Below, one piece after another: positions 1-12,478 of a DNA stretch of 64,000 nucleotides. A program made the position numbers and the translations under genes. This DNA is from Halisarca cf. caerulea. Lineage: Eukaryota; Porifera; Demospongiae; Chondrillida; Halisarcidae. The first letter of the stretch is position 1, and each line of letters opens with the position of its first letter. The stretch lies in NCBI GenBank assembly GCA_963170055.1, contig CAUJGJ010000003.1, forward strand, positions 488,844 to 552,843, written 5' to 3'. The notes under the pieces are model-generated. The model worked only from the letters and a program-made list of their open reading frames with translations, had not been told where the DNA came from and did not search any database.

Positions 1-643
1 CTAGTTTTTCTTGTGAACGTGATTGCCTTGTACAACATCAGTACACTTCTCTTCACATTCGATGAAGTCTGATACTTAAGACTTCGAATAAAGCAGTTTG
101 ATTGTGTCAGTGCTTTCAACTGTTACGTATTCTGGAGACCCAGATACAGCAAACTTCACACTGATGTGTTACTGTTAAAAGAAGTTTCGTTTCCTCGTCA
201 GTCCAGCGAAGCTCTTTCCCGTTGATTTGAGTATAACAGAAGAGCAGAATAGCAATTTCCAGTCAAATAACCAAAGTTTTTCTTTTACTGTGTGGTAGAC
301 GTCAAGTGAACATCATGTGGCTATGATGGTTTCTGAATTCGGGCGTTTTTGGATAAACGCTGTATGTAAACGAGTCGGAAATGATTCAGGAACACACGGA
401 TTGTAAACGGATTGGCACAAAATGTTCTAGTGTAAACGCCGCCTAATACTTATTGTCCTTTAACAACATCTGCCATCCAGCAAAGAAGGAAAATGACTGC
501 ACAAGGAAATTTCAAATGAAATTCCAGTCGGAAGCATTTTAGTTTTTGGATTTGAAACTTTCATACATTGTTCTTAAAGGACCAAAGTCTCAGAATCGAA
601 AAATGAATCTTTGTACATTTTTCCATTTAATTTATTTCAGAAC
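1..643. other. No recognisable gene
   Basis: AT-rich sequence with stop codons in all frames. I see no domain, repeat boundary or RNA gene in it. Confidence 0.4.
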
Positions 644-1220
644 TATATGTGACGTGCACAGCGAAAAGGTACCCAAACCGATTTTTTTTCGAAATCGAGA
701 TTTTGTTACTATATTAAGCTACAATGATGTATCAGTCATGTGAGCAAGTTTCGCTTCCGTATTCCTACAGGAAACGTCAAACTGACCAAGTTTATAGCCG
801 TAGCGCAGAATCAGCCATTGTTGAGGAAGGCTTCGTAAAGTTTCATTTCCGTTCTTTAGTATACTGTCCGTGGACGCGACGGGAATATTATTTCGCAATG
901 ATTCATGACGTGTATGGGGATTTACAATGGCAGGCTAGCGGGATAATTATATTCATAACATTGTGACTGTGACGTGTTCTCCGTAATCGACATTCTAAAA
1001 TGGCCGCGCTCACCAAGCGAAAAACTTAAAGTCTTCGAAACTAACAAACTACAGGGCAGATGGACCTGAAAATCACCCGAGACATTCTTCGAAGAGTACA
1101 AAATGAAATTCTGCAATAAAAACGATTTCGTCGAAGTTTAAATTTCTTCGTGGTTTTGCCTTTTTCGCATTGTTTACTGTAGACGGTTTGGGTACCTTTT
1201 CGCTGCGCACGTCACATATA
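644..1220. mobile_element. MITE, family J, copy 1
   Basis: A 0.58-kb element with long terminal inverted repeats. The left end reads TATATGTGACGTGCACAGCG and continues AAAAGGTACCCAAACC; the right end is its reverse complement with one or two changes. A second, more diverged copy lies at 28302-28881 and aligns along its whole length, including an internal AAAATGGCCGCGCTCACC stretch. The outermost TATA bases make the exact ends and the target duplication ambiguous. The small open frames inside are not coding. The superfamily is unknown. Confidence 0.75.
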
Positions 1221-1609
1221 TCTTGTTTTGGCTGAGATCAAGGGGGGTTGTTTCAGTGCTTCAACAACATCCACCATTTTGTTTAATGTCCAAATTAGAC
1301 ATAATTTACCTGCATAATAATGGAAGTGGTTTCAAGGTAGATTAAACCTTCATTTAGTAAACCTGTGTCATGTACTAACAGTTTGCTCCATTTAAGCTAG
1401 CTTTAAAATACATGCTAAAATTGTGTACAAAGTTAACAGAGATGGTCACTTCTAGAGCTCTATAATCTGGTCACACAAAAAGATATTAGCTGTCATTCTC
1501 GTAAGGTTAGATCAGTCTATCCAGGACAAGTTGGATGGAGCTACTAGAACAACTGAACAGCTGACATCTACATACAAATTAGCGAATGTTTAAAATGAGA
1601 TAGTGGCTA
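1221..1609. other. No recognisable gene
   Basis: No coding or repeat signal recognised between the MITE and the SANT-like remnant. Confidence 0.3.
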
Positions 1610-2324
1610 TAAGCAAATGTCCAAGCTGCAAAAAAGTTCAAGAATTTGCATCAGTTTTACAAAGAAGTCAAAAATGGCCATAACACAAGTGGGTTTGATA
1701 GAGACAATTGGCCAACTTTGATTTAAATGATGCTGTATTAGGTGACAGACCAGCAGCAAAGCATATTATTGACGTCAACACCACAATTTGAACTAGTGAC
1801 ACCTCTGTTCAAGAAGAACCAAATAATGTATCTGCATGGCATCAGTCCAGAAATTGCTGATAAGTCCATCGCAGATACCAATGAAGAAACAGTGGGCACC
1901 ACAGATACCAATATAAAGGAACAATCGGACCCCACATAGTAGAACAGAGACATGAAGCAAGTGGAAACATGACCACCAGCTCCAATAAAAAAGCCGCAAA
2001 TTGGGGATTGAGAAAGCTCTGTTCTCACTAAATGAAATTTTCTTGGGCCAATATAGAGAGAATGAGGAGAGGATACTGGATACAGAAGAGAAGAGACAGA
2101 AACTAGAGATGGGGCAGATGGAAAGGATGAGGAAGAAAGACAGAAAACACGAAGTGAGATTGTTTTGGATACTTGGACAAATCATTGGATTAGGAGTGTC
2201 ACAAACACCACTGCCTCCCTCTGAAATTCCTACATTAGTCCCACTACCATTGGCCACCACCACAGTTGCCTCCCACTTTGGCTATGTCATATGGACAGTT
2301 ACCACAACTTTCACCACCCTATGA
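1610..2324 (+). pseudogene. SANT/Myb-like transposon accessory protein remnant
   Basis: Pieces in different frames spell a protein of the SANT/Myb type that accompanies PIF/Harbinger transposases. A segment ending SGFDRDNWPTL (about 1640-1715) is followed in another frame by LGDRPAAKH (about 1738-1765). A Glu/Arg-rich coiled coil starts at 2001 (ENEERILDTEEKRQKLE) and a Pro/Thr-rich tail follows. Frameshifts and stops separate the pieces, so no intact product is possible. The assignment rests on the characteristic LGxRPA and SGxxRxxW motifs plus the coil. A Harbinger transposase remnant lies 3 kb away at 5549-6096 but is not shown to belong to the same element. Confidence 0.5.
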
Positions 2325-3225
2325 TCCTGCATGTTCTGATAGACACAGTTCTTATTGAAATGAATAGAGAACATTAAAATACTAGTTGTGAACAAAGTTC
2401 AGAACCTCGCTAAAACTGAGACGGGAAATTTACAATGAAATTGAAAAGGAAAGTTAATGGGAATGTGGATGCCATTGGGTGAAATAATTGCACGAATATT
2501 ACATTGTGATCTAGTCTCAGATAGTCAGACCCAGCCCTTTGATCCTGCATGAAGGAGAGGTACACAGCGACATTTTAAAATTAAGGCAGTCAGCATTCAG
2601 ACATTGTCCGACCATAATGTTTTGCCACTTTTGTCTGACTCAAAAAGTTTGGGTCCATGAAGACATTAGGCTGAGCACTACCTGACATCTCAGATCATAA
2701 TATTATGCACATGATAATGATATCAATTCATTTGATTTGTAATGTGAGTATCTATGTATGTGCAGTATTTTTCATTTACACCGTATGTTGCGCTTGTACT
2801 GTGTACTATTCCAAATTTAAAGTATGTTCAAACAAAGCTAAAATTGTATGACTCAAAATGATAAAGCTAGGACATTAGTCCAACGTTTTGCAATTTGCTC
2901 CTTATCTTCTATATTTCTGGGTGCCTTTGTTGTAGCCTCAGGCTATATTGAGTCCCTGGACTCAATCCTATCCTATCTTATCCTTGTTTCTAACACTGAC
3001 TGGTTGTGAGCCAAGTGACTTATATATACAAGATTGCCTATTGAGCATTGATGATCGTTTCGCAAAATCAGCTAGACCAGATATAGCCTTCAATTTGTTT
3101 GCTTTGAGAATTTTCGAAAGAGTTGTGTCTCTACTGCATCATAAACATTCATGATCTGATTAAGTAATTTAAACGTAGTCTACATGATGGCAGTGCACAC
3201 TTCATGACATGTTAAACATTCATTA
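2325..3225. other. No recognisable gene
   Basis: Non-coding. At 2931-2985 a run with an imperfect ATCCTATCC repeat could be the 3' tail of an old retroelement, but nothing upstream confirms this. Confidence 0.3.
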
Positions 3226-3227
3226 CA

Positions 3228-3433
3228 GTCAGACCTCACTTATCTGCACAGTCACGTTCTGGATGTAATTGTGGATAAGGGAGCTCGATGGAACTGGATA
3301 AATGAGGGACCAGTGGATAGTGTACAAAGCAATTATAATTATTGTAGGTTAGTCTGTAATTACCACTAATATACTGCACAAGGTGGTGAGGAACTGGATA
3401 TCTGAGGCATGGATAAGTGAGGACTCACTATTA
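3228..3433. mobile_element. Tigger/pogo-type MITE
   Basis: About 205 bp. The left end CAGTCAGACCTCACTTATC pairs with a right end whose reverse complement is TAGTGAGTCCTCACTTATC. Termini of the CAGT...CCTC.CTTATC type are typical of Tigger/pogo MITEs. The left flank ends in TA; the right flank is AT-rich but degraded. Confidence 0.6.
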
Positions 3434-4863
3434 CAGTTATGTATTGTATCATGTTTCCATTTAACATGGATGTGTCTCAATGACGTAAAGTTAGCTGGCA
3501 TGACATTGACATATAAAATGCATGCATTTAGTGGACTTGCATGTGGCTGGATTGCAGTTGTGCACAGGCTGCTGTGTATGAATTGGCTCAAATTGGTGCA
3601 TATTATCATGCATGACAGCTGCAGTCTGAGAGCTTCTGATGCATGATAGGATAGTGACCGTGGGCAAGCAATGACTTATTGGACAGTGACTCATTGTGCA
3701 AACTTGCAATTGATTCTGAAATGACTTGTGTTAAATTGTTTGAATTTACCGTTTGATTATAGGCACTACTTTCTGCAAATGTCTTCAGACAAGCATGCAT
3801 GGTAGGCACCTGCCAGCAAAACGTATGATCATGGTATGATTCCGCCAAACCACTTCTATTAGTCTTAGAATAATATCTATGCACACAGCTTTCCTTCTCC
3901 TACATCATTGCTATGCGCATGCATAACTAAAAAATTGTTGAACCATAGATATTATAATTCCTGATAGTATACAATAAAATTACTCTTAATAACTGAATAT
4001 TGTCGATCCGAAAAGATCTTCTAACACGACTGATGAGTGCGTATTTCGGCCATGCATAACACAGTCAGGGTCATGTCTGCTCGAGATGCCAACGAACAGT
4101 GAAACTTCACCAAAAGAACAAAAACAACAAACGGGAAACATACGTACAAGAGCAATCTGGTCGCCGCGAGTGGTTGAGCATGCGCAAATGCTGGGAGTTT
4201 GGGTTGCGCAATGAGTGTGCACGTCATATTGCAGATGGCTGCCACCATGGCTGATGTATTAAGTGACCTGATCGATAAAATCAGAAATCCTGCCTCTTCT
4301 TTGTCGAATTTTAAGAATCGCTTAGCGCAAATTCAAGATATAAATGTTTTAGGCCTTGTAACATGATGTATTTAGTTCCAAATTGAGCAACAAGACTGCC
4401 AAGTAGGCCAAGATTTGAAACTTCTTGGGCGTTTTGCTGAACTGTTGGTACTCCGACCGAAACGATTCAAGGCTTGTCTTATAGTGTTCACCTATCCAAG
4501 TCGTTGTTCGCCGTAGATGTGGTCTTCTGTTTTGAAATAGAGTCACAATTTAAGTTAAAAATATCTGTTCTGGGCCGAAATATCGAATTTTACCCTACGA
4601 AATGCATAGGCGACCTCGATTGGACTCCCATTGGCGACGGAAACAATTAACCTCGCTAAACCGTTCGGTAATTAATCATACTAGTACCAGTAGCAATACA
4701 ATGTGACAGTGGTATTTTTGTGTTCACGTAACTGCTTTGGCTTGCATATCCTATCAAGAGTTCATGTACAAAAAAAAATTACGAAGATAAGGACAAATAG
4801 CATCTCTTATCAGTCCCGTAGGAAGCTTCAAAAAACCAGTCAGGCTATTTAATCATCTCTGAA
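3434..4863. other. No recognisable gene
   Basis: Only short frames on both strands with no recognisable domain. No clear repeat boundary was found. Confidence 0.3.
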
Positions 4864-5298
4864 CAGGTTATTTTTTATAGTGGTCAATTATTTTTTATGG
4901 GTATCCAAAATGCAGCTGTTTTTGAGACATAAACAAAGTAAGGGTAACAAATTAGTTACCCTTACCAGTAGGGGTGACAAATTAGTTGCCTCTACAGCTC
5001 AGCCAATAGTAATAATACATTCAAATATGCTACATTTCTGGGTCCCTGGTTTGTTATTGGTACACCAAAGAGAACTGCAGCTGAAATGAGGTAATCCTGG
5101 CACCTTCATGTTTTGCCTTGCCTGATATATATCCCATTTCTGCTTCAAAATCTGAGTAGCTCCAATAAAATGCCCAAGATTTAGCACAATAACAAACTTT
5201 GTTTACAAATTCTCCAGAATTGTTATGAAAATAGTGAAAAAATCAGACACAGTGGAGACTAGCTTAAAAATAATTGGCCAGTATAAAAAATAACCTGT
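4864..5298. mobile_element. MITE, family D, copy 1
   Basis: A 0.43-kb element with terminal inverted repeats beginning CAGGTTATTTTTTATA and continuing STGGYCAATTATTTTT. It contains internal copies of the motif ACAAATTAGTTG. TCTG on both sides may be a short target duplication. A partial copy lies at 17235-17490. Another, split by insertion of element E, lies at 40256-40535 and 41297-41435. Confidence 0.65.
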
Positions 5299-5548
5299 TT
5301 CTGACGACATCATAAAATAAAACTTAATAATGTCCTGGTGTATATGACCCTAACCCGACTAATTTCTGCCATTGAAGGACCAATTTATCAGGAAGATGAG
5401 TAAAAACTATAGATTGACTTAAGGTGGATTGATCATTTTGTCCTATCTGCTGAATTTCATCAATATTGTCTTTAATTGTTTCAAAGTTCTGAGCAATGAG
5501 GTGGGCCAAAAAAACACCAGGGCCATGGCCCTACCGGCCCTGGTGGCT

Positions 5549-6096
5549 CCTACAGCCCTGCTTATTGCTTCAGCAGTAGCCTTACAAGTAGATACTTGCT
5601 GTGTAATTCCTTCATTAGCTGGGACAAAGTCCACACATCTTCCAACCAAGCACCATTAAACTCCTTGCGTATTATACACACATTATGAAGGACACAACAA
5701 GCCACAATCAATAGAGGTACATCTTCTGTAGCTGTGTCATTCCGCTTCAGCAGACATCTCCATCTACCTTTCAAACAGTCAAATATATTCTCTCTACTAT
5801 TTGCACCCTGCTATGTCTGTAGTTGTAAACGTTTTGCTCATTCGAGAGAGATGCATGATATAAGAATAGTTCAGCCAAAGATGTAGTGGGTAAGCTGGAT
5901 CACCTAAAATACATACACCATTGATCTCACACATGGCTGATGTGGTAGCAGTGCTCCAGCTTCAGCCTTCTGGCTGGTTTCAACTCATCACAAGTGTATT
6001 TGAAGGTACTTTTAGACATACAGAAGTTTTCCAGGCAATCCTTCGGATTGAAACACTAGTTAACAATTCTATTCCACCAAATATTGCTTTGTTCAG
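5549..6096 (-). pseudogene. PIF/Harbinger transposase remnant
   Basis: Read on the minus strand, the piece ILGDPAYPLHLW is followed about 100 bp later by LKGRWRCLLKRND and VPLLIVACCVLHNVC. These are the GDxAYPL segment around a catalytic Asp and the conserved RLKGRWRCL...ACCVLHN block of HARBI1/PIF-type DDE transposases. Upstream pieces with GGIELL and RRIAWKT may be its earlier part. Several stops and frame changes lie between them, so it is dead. Its 5' side is interrupted at 6097 by a hAT-type MITE. Confidence 0.75.
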
Positions 6097-6573
6097 GGGC
6101 GTACGGAGGGGGGTTTCCAAGGTTTCAGGAAACCCCTCTCAAAACTACCAAGACAAACAAAATACTGTGCTCTTTTAGACTAGATCCAGGGAACAAAGTA
6201 AAGCTTTGAAAAAAAAACTTTAGTAACAATTCTCAAATGTTGTATAAGGCTTAACTAACCAATGTAAGTCTCTAAATTCTCTTTTCAAATGAACGATGAT
6301 GAAAACGGCCATTTTATTTGACATCATGGGACAAAAAATGATGTAATCATTAGGCCTATTGTGTTAGAATAGGCTTGTGGCTTTGCAAAAAGAAATGTTA
6401 TATACATAATGACTGCAGTAATTAACCATTTCTTATCATTTATGTACAATGTCTTGGTTTGAATATAATGATAATTATCAATATTAATCAAAATTTAATA
6501 GACTTATACGCAGCAAAGCCCTCTTGTACTGGCTGGCTGGAAACCCTCCTACAAAAATCCTGGGTACGCCCCT
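6097..6573. mobile_element. hAT-type MITE
   Basis: The left end CAGGGGCGTACGGAGGGGGG pairs with a right end reading CCTGGGTACGCCCCTA. GGTTTCC and GGAAACC pair just inside. The flanks gctttgtt and tatttgtt agree at 6 of 8 positions, as expected for a decayed 8-bp hAT target duplication. It separates pieces of the Harbinger remnant. Confidence 0.6.
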
Positions 6574-6744
6574 ATTTGTTCTTACATTAAATGCTTCTTT
6601 TGGTAGAAATAGACTTGTTACAGTAAAAAACGTTACCAGCTTTAGGAGAAAAGGCGCTGTTGGCTTCAAAATCTTGAAATGGTTTCTTGTCTCTTTCCTG
6701 CTATCTTAAGTCTTTCGACCAAATGAATCCTACAATGAGATGCT

Positions 6745-7012
6745 TGCAAGAAAACAAGTAATTCGAGTTAAAAACTCGTGGGGGTTGCTGCCCCACGCAC
6801 TCGATTCACTTGCAAAGCATTGGAGTGTAAGTGCACAGCTGAACATTCATTGAACATACTGTTCATTGTAACTGGAGATTATTTTGAAAACAATTGCTAT
6901 ATTTGGCAATTATTTTCAGAACAATTCCTATAGCTTACTCCTGTATAAATTCATACTTCACTATTACTGTTATATAAATTGTCTTTTATAAGACTTTTCT
7001 TCAAATCCATAT

Positions 7013-7058
<46 letters not shown>

Positions 7059-7110
7059 GACGAGCGTTACACACCGGAAGTCCAAATGAAAACAAAGAAA
7101 AGAACATACA
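6745..7110. repeat. Dispersed repeat G with (TA)n core, copy 1
   Basis: Inverted relative of 39120-40255. Shared blocks include CTCGTGGGGGTTGCTGCCCC, TGCACAGCTGAACATTCA and a (TA)n run at 7011-7056. The run is followed by CGGACGAGCGTTACACACCG and then AAGTCCAAATGAAAAC. The TA at 6900-6901 is the unoccupied form of the site where a CACTA-like element sits in the other copy (39357-40093). Confidence 0.7.
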
Positions 7111-7500
7111 GGACAATACCCATGATATTGACCATTTCACAAAAACTAACAATAATGCACACTATTGCAAAGCTGAGTAGGTTTAATGCAGTGTGTGTGG
7201 ACATGGATGATTCCGTAAGTAGGCTTATTTTAAGCTCGCTTATAAACAAGTTCATAGGACTGCTACATACACCTTATGGTTCCCAGTGGATCACTGACCC
7301 AGATAAAGGTTGTTACCATGGTAACCAAGAGGATGTGATGTCCTGTTAACCGAAAACAGGCCCTTGTGGCTAGGCACCATGATAATCTTTCAGCTACCAT
7401 GGCCTCTATATTGCTAGGGTTTGGTTAACAACCATGTTCCAAGGTTCAGAGGAGTATAAATGTTTACTTGCATACACAATTGATTCTATTGTTACAGTGC

Positions 7501-7501
<1 letters not shown>

Positions 7502-7550
<49 letters not shown>
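7502..7550. repeat. (CA)n microsatellite
   Basis: An uninterrupted CA run of about 24 units, upstream of the first exon of the module gene. Confidence 0.95.
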
Positions 7551-7552
<2 letters not shown>

Positions 7553-8309
7553 GGGAAACCGTATACTGTCTATCAATGTGTATTATTAAATGAACAACCA
7601 GCACTACATTATGTATAGTGTCATTTGCCTGGACCCCATTTCCTGCTATAGGGTATACAGTCTTACAAAAGTACATGCAGTTCTGCACATTGTTTGTATT
7701 TGTCCCTTCTATGTTTGTATCCATGCTATCTATAGTGTCCATCGTTCTGAGCTGACATCAGAGCCACACTACCTCTGTATAGCAAGCCATGTTTGTCTAT
7801 CTATTGTGGCCACTCATCACTTGTCATAGTACACTGTGTACTAGGTACATTGTGTGGCATTAGTATTGGTCCAGGTAGTATTGAAAGACTGCTTGATATG
7901 CAGCTATACATACTGAGTATGTATGGTTGGAGTTGTGATAAACACTCAGTACTTCCACTCAAAACTGCATTTCTGTGACATAGCAACAAAATATCAGCTC
8001 TGTCCTTTGCCTGTGTGTTGCATTAGGTGTGAATGCAACTATATTATATACATCAAATAGTAATGTTAATGTAAGGGAGATATTATTGTGTGTGTTGTGT
8101 GTGTGCATGCTTGAATGCGTGTATGTGTTTGAGTATAGGATGATGGATTGGTACTACTTGCTCATGTACATAGACACATCAGATATTCCAACAATAGCCA
8201 CTCTTCTCAGTTTCCTTCAATGAAGCTAGTCTACTGTTTGTGTTCTGTACATACAACATGTACATTACATCTACCCACATCTTGACCTGCTGTTTCTTTT
8301 GTCTTCTAG

Positions 8310-8492
8310 TTATGACTGATCTGAAAGCACTTTGTTTATCAGTTGATGAAGCCATAGTAGTTTGGAAGGACTTGAGTGAGTGGGAAGCCAAGCTAGTGTC
8401 TGTGGCTGCCACCAAAGACAGCAGGACAGTCAAGAGGATTGTATCTGTATTGGGTACTCATGGGTATTCAAAGAAGTGTAAAATGCTGAAAG
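8310..8492 (+). CDS. Module exon a of a multi-exon gene
   Basis: Exon of 183 nt between TTCTAG and GGTATGTG. Both flanking introns are phase 1. It encodes about 61 residues starting VMTDLKALCLSVDEAIVVW and ending CKMLKG. The predicted structure is all-helical and has no catalytic motif. Exon b (9049-9234) is a tandem duplicate. The length, phase and closing LxG match exons c and f, suggesting one gene built of helical modules of about 60 residues, perhaps death-fold or CARD-like. I cannot name the family with confidence. The first exon and promoter are not visible. Confidence 0.6.
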
Positions 8493-8937
8493 GTATGTGA
8501 AAGGAGGGAGGACTGTAAGTATTGTGATGTTTCAATGTTTGTATCAATCTTCAGTTAACATATTCAACTACACCAAACATAGACTTGTGAGTGTACATAT
8601 ACTTGGTATATTATATATACTTGATGTCTTACACTGTCATACAGTGAGGTGCATATGTGAATGTGTATTATGCCATAACAGTTCACTACACATCCCTGCA
8701 ATAAATCAGTGTGGTTTGGTCTCTCTCAATGCAAACTACCATTCTGGACATTCTCACAGCATATACAGTTCAGAGGATAATATTTACATGACATAAAGCA
8801 TTGGCTCCATTAATTGCAGGAAATATTTCACTGCATTAACTTCCCTAACACTTGCACATGTCTTAGTGAATACACACCCACACATCTTAACATGTGCACA
8901 CCTGAACAACCTCCCAGCCACCCACCTACACACCCAT

Positions 8938-8938
<1 letters not shown>

Positions 8939-9025
<87 letters not shown>
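8939..9025. repeat. (CA)n microsatellite
   Basis: About 43 CA units ending 23 nt before the acceptor of exon b. It takes up the place of the polypyrimidine region. Confidence 0.95.
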
Positions 9026-9027
<2 letters not shown>

Positions 9028-9048
9028 TTTCTCTTGTATTTTTTCTAG

Positions 9049-9234
9049 TTATGGCTGAGCTGAAAACATTAAACTGTTTTTCAGTTAAGGAAGCCATAGC
9101 AGTTTGGGAGAACTCCAGTGAATGGGAAGCCAAGCTAATATCTGTGGCTGCCACCAAAGACAGCAGGACAGTCAAGAGCATTGCATCTGTAATGGATACA
9201 CATGGGTGTCTGATGGAGTGTAGAGTACTGAAAG
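9049..9234 (+). CDS. Module exon b, tandem duplicate of exon a
   Basis: Exon of 186 nt between TTTCTAG and GGTATGTG, with phase 1 at both ends. It encodes VMAELKTLNCFSVKEAIAVW and continues to CRVLKG. The central ISVAATKDSRTVK segment is nearly identical to exon a. The donor and several intronic bases after it (GTATGTGAAAG) are also shared, so exon and flanks were duplicated together. A symmetric phase lets either copy be skipped, added or swapped without a frameshift. Confidence 0.65.
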
Positions 9235-9509
9235 GTATGTGAAAGAAGGGAGACTGTAAGTATTGTACTGTATTATAAGAGAGAACAAGTACTAAATCAT
9301 TAGAAAAACATGTGGGGATCAGTTTATAACCTTCATACTGATAGTTCTGTGTACTGGTACTCTATAACGTACTTCAATCTGCAAACAAGCTGTTTGCATG
9401 CATCATCTGTAAGACTAGTACAGGATACCAGCTTTCTGATGATGTAATTGGTTGTGCAAATAAGCCTTACGCAACACACCTGTTTCCATGTGCAGAATTA
9501 TCTCTGTAT

Positions 9510-10274
9510 CACAGGTATGTTATGTCCGATTTCTGGACATAAAACAAAATGGCGGACGACTACGAGGTACTATAATTTTTCGCTTCAATCTTCGTTCAAA
9601 TGTAAGCAGACTTTGTGAAAATAGCCAAGATGGCATCTGACACATATATACTTGGCTTCGAAAGTAACAAAAGCTAGTTTTAACCTCTGCAAGTCGTTTG
9701 TAATGAGTTTTCTTTACACCATACGCAAATATTTCAAAATGCAAAAAGGCAGTGGTTAGGATCTTGGCTTTTGGACACGAAAGTAGGTTCAAAATAAAGC
9801 ACAGATTGAAAATTTACTAAATCGAATCTTGGGTGATGATCCTCCACTCCATGGCTGTTATGTCCAGGGGTTTTTGCCCAAAACCAAGGTTCCCAGCTAT
9901 AAGATGTTGGACATAAACCGAATGGAGCAACGCACATTACCCCAAGATTCAACTCAAGATTTTGAGGGTTTGGTCCTTTAGTAACAATATATCAAAGTTT
10001 CAAAGCTAAAAGCCGAGATTTCTACCACCGCCTTTTTCGATAAAGTTTTCTTGTCAAACAGAACTGTCTTTCCAGGCTGAGTTACGCGTTGTCACATGTT
10101 CCATGAACATCTTTCTTGTATACTCACGTATATGTTCCGCTTGCAAATGATATCATCACCAAAACAAACTATAGGCGTGTGACAAACCCACGCGGTGCCC
10201 ACTATAACGAAATTCATTGGGTGAAGCCAGATAACGTCGCGCTTTTGGCTGGATTGGGACATAACATACCTGCG
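9510..10274. mobile_element. CACTA-like non-autonomous element, subfamily B, copy 1
   Basis: 765 bp. The left end is CACAGGTATGTTATGTCC and the right end GGACATAACATACCTGCG. It is flanked by AT at 9508-9509 and 10275-10276. TGGCTGTTATGTCCAGGG sits near the centre (about 9850), between inverted halves that carry the dispersed GGTGGTAGAAAT-type block. No transposase is encoded. Variable 2-bp duplications and termini starting CAC or CGC suggest the CACTA (EnSpm) side of the CMC group, which is an inference. Confidence 0.8.
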
Positions 10275-11211
10275 ATATACAGTGCCACCCACTTATTATA
10301 TCACTGGATATTAGGTCAAACTGCTTAATATGCCACAATTTCCTGGTGTGAATTTATTAGCATGACAGAAGTATGCATATATTAGGCCAACTACTGAATC
10401 CTGCATCCACCATGTTTTTGTGCACCAAATAAACATTTAGTACACGATAGTATACACTTTATAGGTCAAGCGCACATTTTGACTTTAGAGGATTCTTTAA
10501 CAAATCAAGTTTTCAACTGTGGCTCCAAAAAGTATTTGTAAAGGAAGTAATTGTGGGCAACAAGGGATTCCATTATGAAATACCCTTTAAAGCAAGTTGG
10601 ACCTAAGTTGAGATTTCTAAGAGAGTGATAAGTAATGTTTTCGACAAAAAAAAAAACACTATTTGGAGTTCACTTGAAGTCCATCAGCTAAAGTCAAGTT
10701 TGCTGTTGTAGAAGCAATTGTGATTTGAGCTATGTAAGTAAAGGTTATCATCACCAATGCTACTATAATATTGAACAGGACAAAAAGAAAAAGTTTTCAA
10801 AGACTTTGGAACCTAGTGGGTGGCACTGTAGTTCCCTTTCTGCTGTCTGGCTCACGAATATAATATATATAGTATAATATTATGGTGTTATCACATGATG
10901 ACGTCATACATTAAAGAAGGCGACAAATTTGCAGCATGTAAGAGCCCATGCACTTACTAAAAATGCATGGTGGGTGAGCTTGAATAATTCTTTCTGGTCA
11001 ATTCTATCTGTGATTCCACTCAAGACTGTAGTTTTCGTTGTAAGGTAGGACCAGTGAAGGATTACTGGGTGATTTTGAGACATGTGGTTGGATTGACAAT
11101 GTTAATGGTGGGGATGGAACATGCAGTTGGTAGTAAAAGTTACGTCCATTGAAGCCAGGAGCAGGTAACACACTTTAGAGTATTACACGAGGTGCTTTTA
11201 TACACGTAGCC
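10275..11211. other. No recognisable gene
   Basis: AT-rich, with no domain or repeat boundary that I can support. Confidence 0.3.
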
Positions 11212-11450
11212 TTAAGTGATCATGAACTCCTCAAAGTCTGTGTCATTTAGCATGAAATCAAACTGAAGTCCAGATCGCATGAATAAATCATTTTCAGCAG
11301 CACACTTGTCCATATTGTGACACCGAACCAAACTTAAGATTCCACAGGCAAATGCTTTGGTTTCTGCTGCAACTGTGATTGCTTTGCCATTCTTACCAAT
11401 CAACCGCACACAAATTTTGATTTGGCTGAGCCTTTGTAGGGCCTATATTC
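11212..11450 (-). CDS. C-terminal exon of an unrecognised protein
   Basis: An open minus-strand frame reads LSQIKICVRLIGKNGKAIT, continues with TKAFACGILSLVRCHNMDKC and ends DTDFEEFMIT followed by a stop. The composition is balanced and protein-like, with an acidic C-terminal tail. A stop lies four codons upstream of the opening segment, so a splice acceptor probably lies just there. I do not recognise the family. It is antisense to, and lies inside an intron of, the module gene. Confidence 0.4.
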
Positions 11451-11788
11451 TTGTGGTAAAATAGTTACTACCGGGCCTTGAGCATGCATAATGTGGTACT
11501 AACCTCACCCCTTGGGTACTATGTGCCCTCTGGTCTGTAGTCAGTAACATGCTATGCCCTCAAGCCCGTGTAGTAACTAGTACTTACATTAAATCCCTTT
11601 CCAGTCTACCTCAGTCTATTTATATTCTTTGTATACAGCATAGACTGTGGTGTGCTTGCAAGATGCTCTTTTGCATGTGGTCCTGAAAAATTTGCAATAG
11701 AACATTATTTGTGATAATCTATGCATGTATGTATGTATGTGTGTGGATGAGCCTTGTTGAGCACTCTCATGCATGTCTTCCGGTTTAG

Positions 11789-11971
11789 TTTTTAGTAGCT
11801 TGTTTGAGAGGAAACTGATCTCACAAAGTGATCTCAAAGAACATGTTCAACAGAGTGGCCCTTTGGCAGCAATTTTCTTCTTTCAGTGTGTGAAATCTCA
11901 AAAAATAGTGTTGGAGTCAATTGACATATTAAAGGCAAATGGCCTGACTGACAGAGCTGACATGTTATCTG
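11789..11971 (+). CDS. CARD-like module exon c
   Basis: Exon of 183 nt (61 codons) between CGGTTTAG and GGTGAGAT, phase 1 at both ends, like exons a and b. It encodes FSSLFERKLISQSDLKEHVQ and ends ILKANGLTDRADMLSG. The pattern of short amphipathic helices with LxxxxLIS..DL near the start and LK..GL...A..L.G at the end resembles CARD-type death-fold domains. Such domains mediate homotypic assembly in apoptosis and innate sensing. The similarity is by pattern only, and a full CARD would be longer. Confidence 0.45.
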
Positions 11972-12478
11972 GTGAGATGTTATTGTCTACCTCTAGCAAA
12001 TGGTTTTTTCTTGTTTGGGTGGTTTGTTCACTGTACCTTTAGTCTGTGTGTTTATTGTTGACTGACCTCTCCTCACTAGACAGTGTTTGCAGTGTAGGTA
12101 TGATGGTAGCTAGCACAGTGTTCTTACAGCATAACTAGAACAGTCACAAAATCAATTTCTCAGTAATCCTGTACAATTATACCAAAAACGTATATGATGT
12201 GAAAGCTTAAGCAAAAGTAAAACACAAAGGTGCCTACAGAACAATGACTGACATGGTGTTGCATGCATGGTGTGTATCACCTGTATTACAAAACTGAAAT
12301 AATAATGTGTGATATTACTAAAGCATGCAGTACAGAAAATTATTATAATACGAAATAGGAAATTGTGACATCACAGTTGAGGCATGAACATATGAAACAA
12401 GGAACATAATGGTGACACTACATATGTGTACATGCACACATGCATCAGATATCAGTGGGGTCTTCTCTTTTCTAATAG

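Noticed and set aside
8784..9048. Poly-Cys-Val and poly-His-Thr open frames
   Set aside because: Pure by-products of the (CA)n run on either strand.
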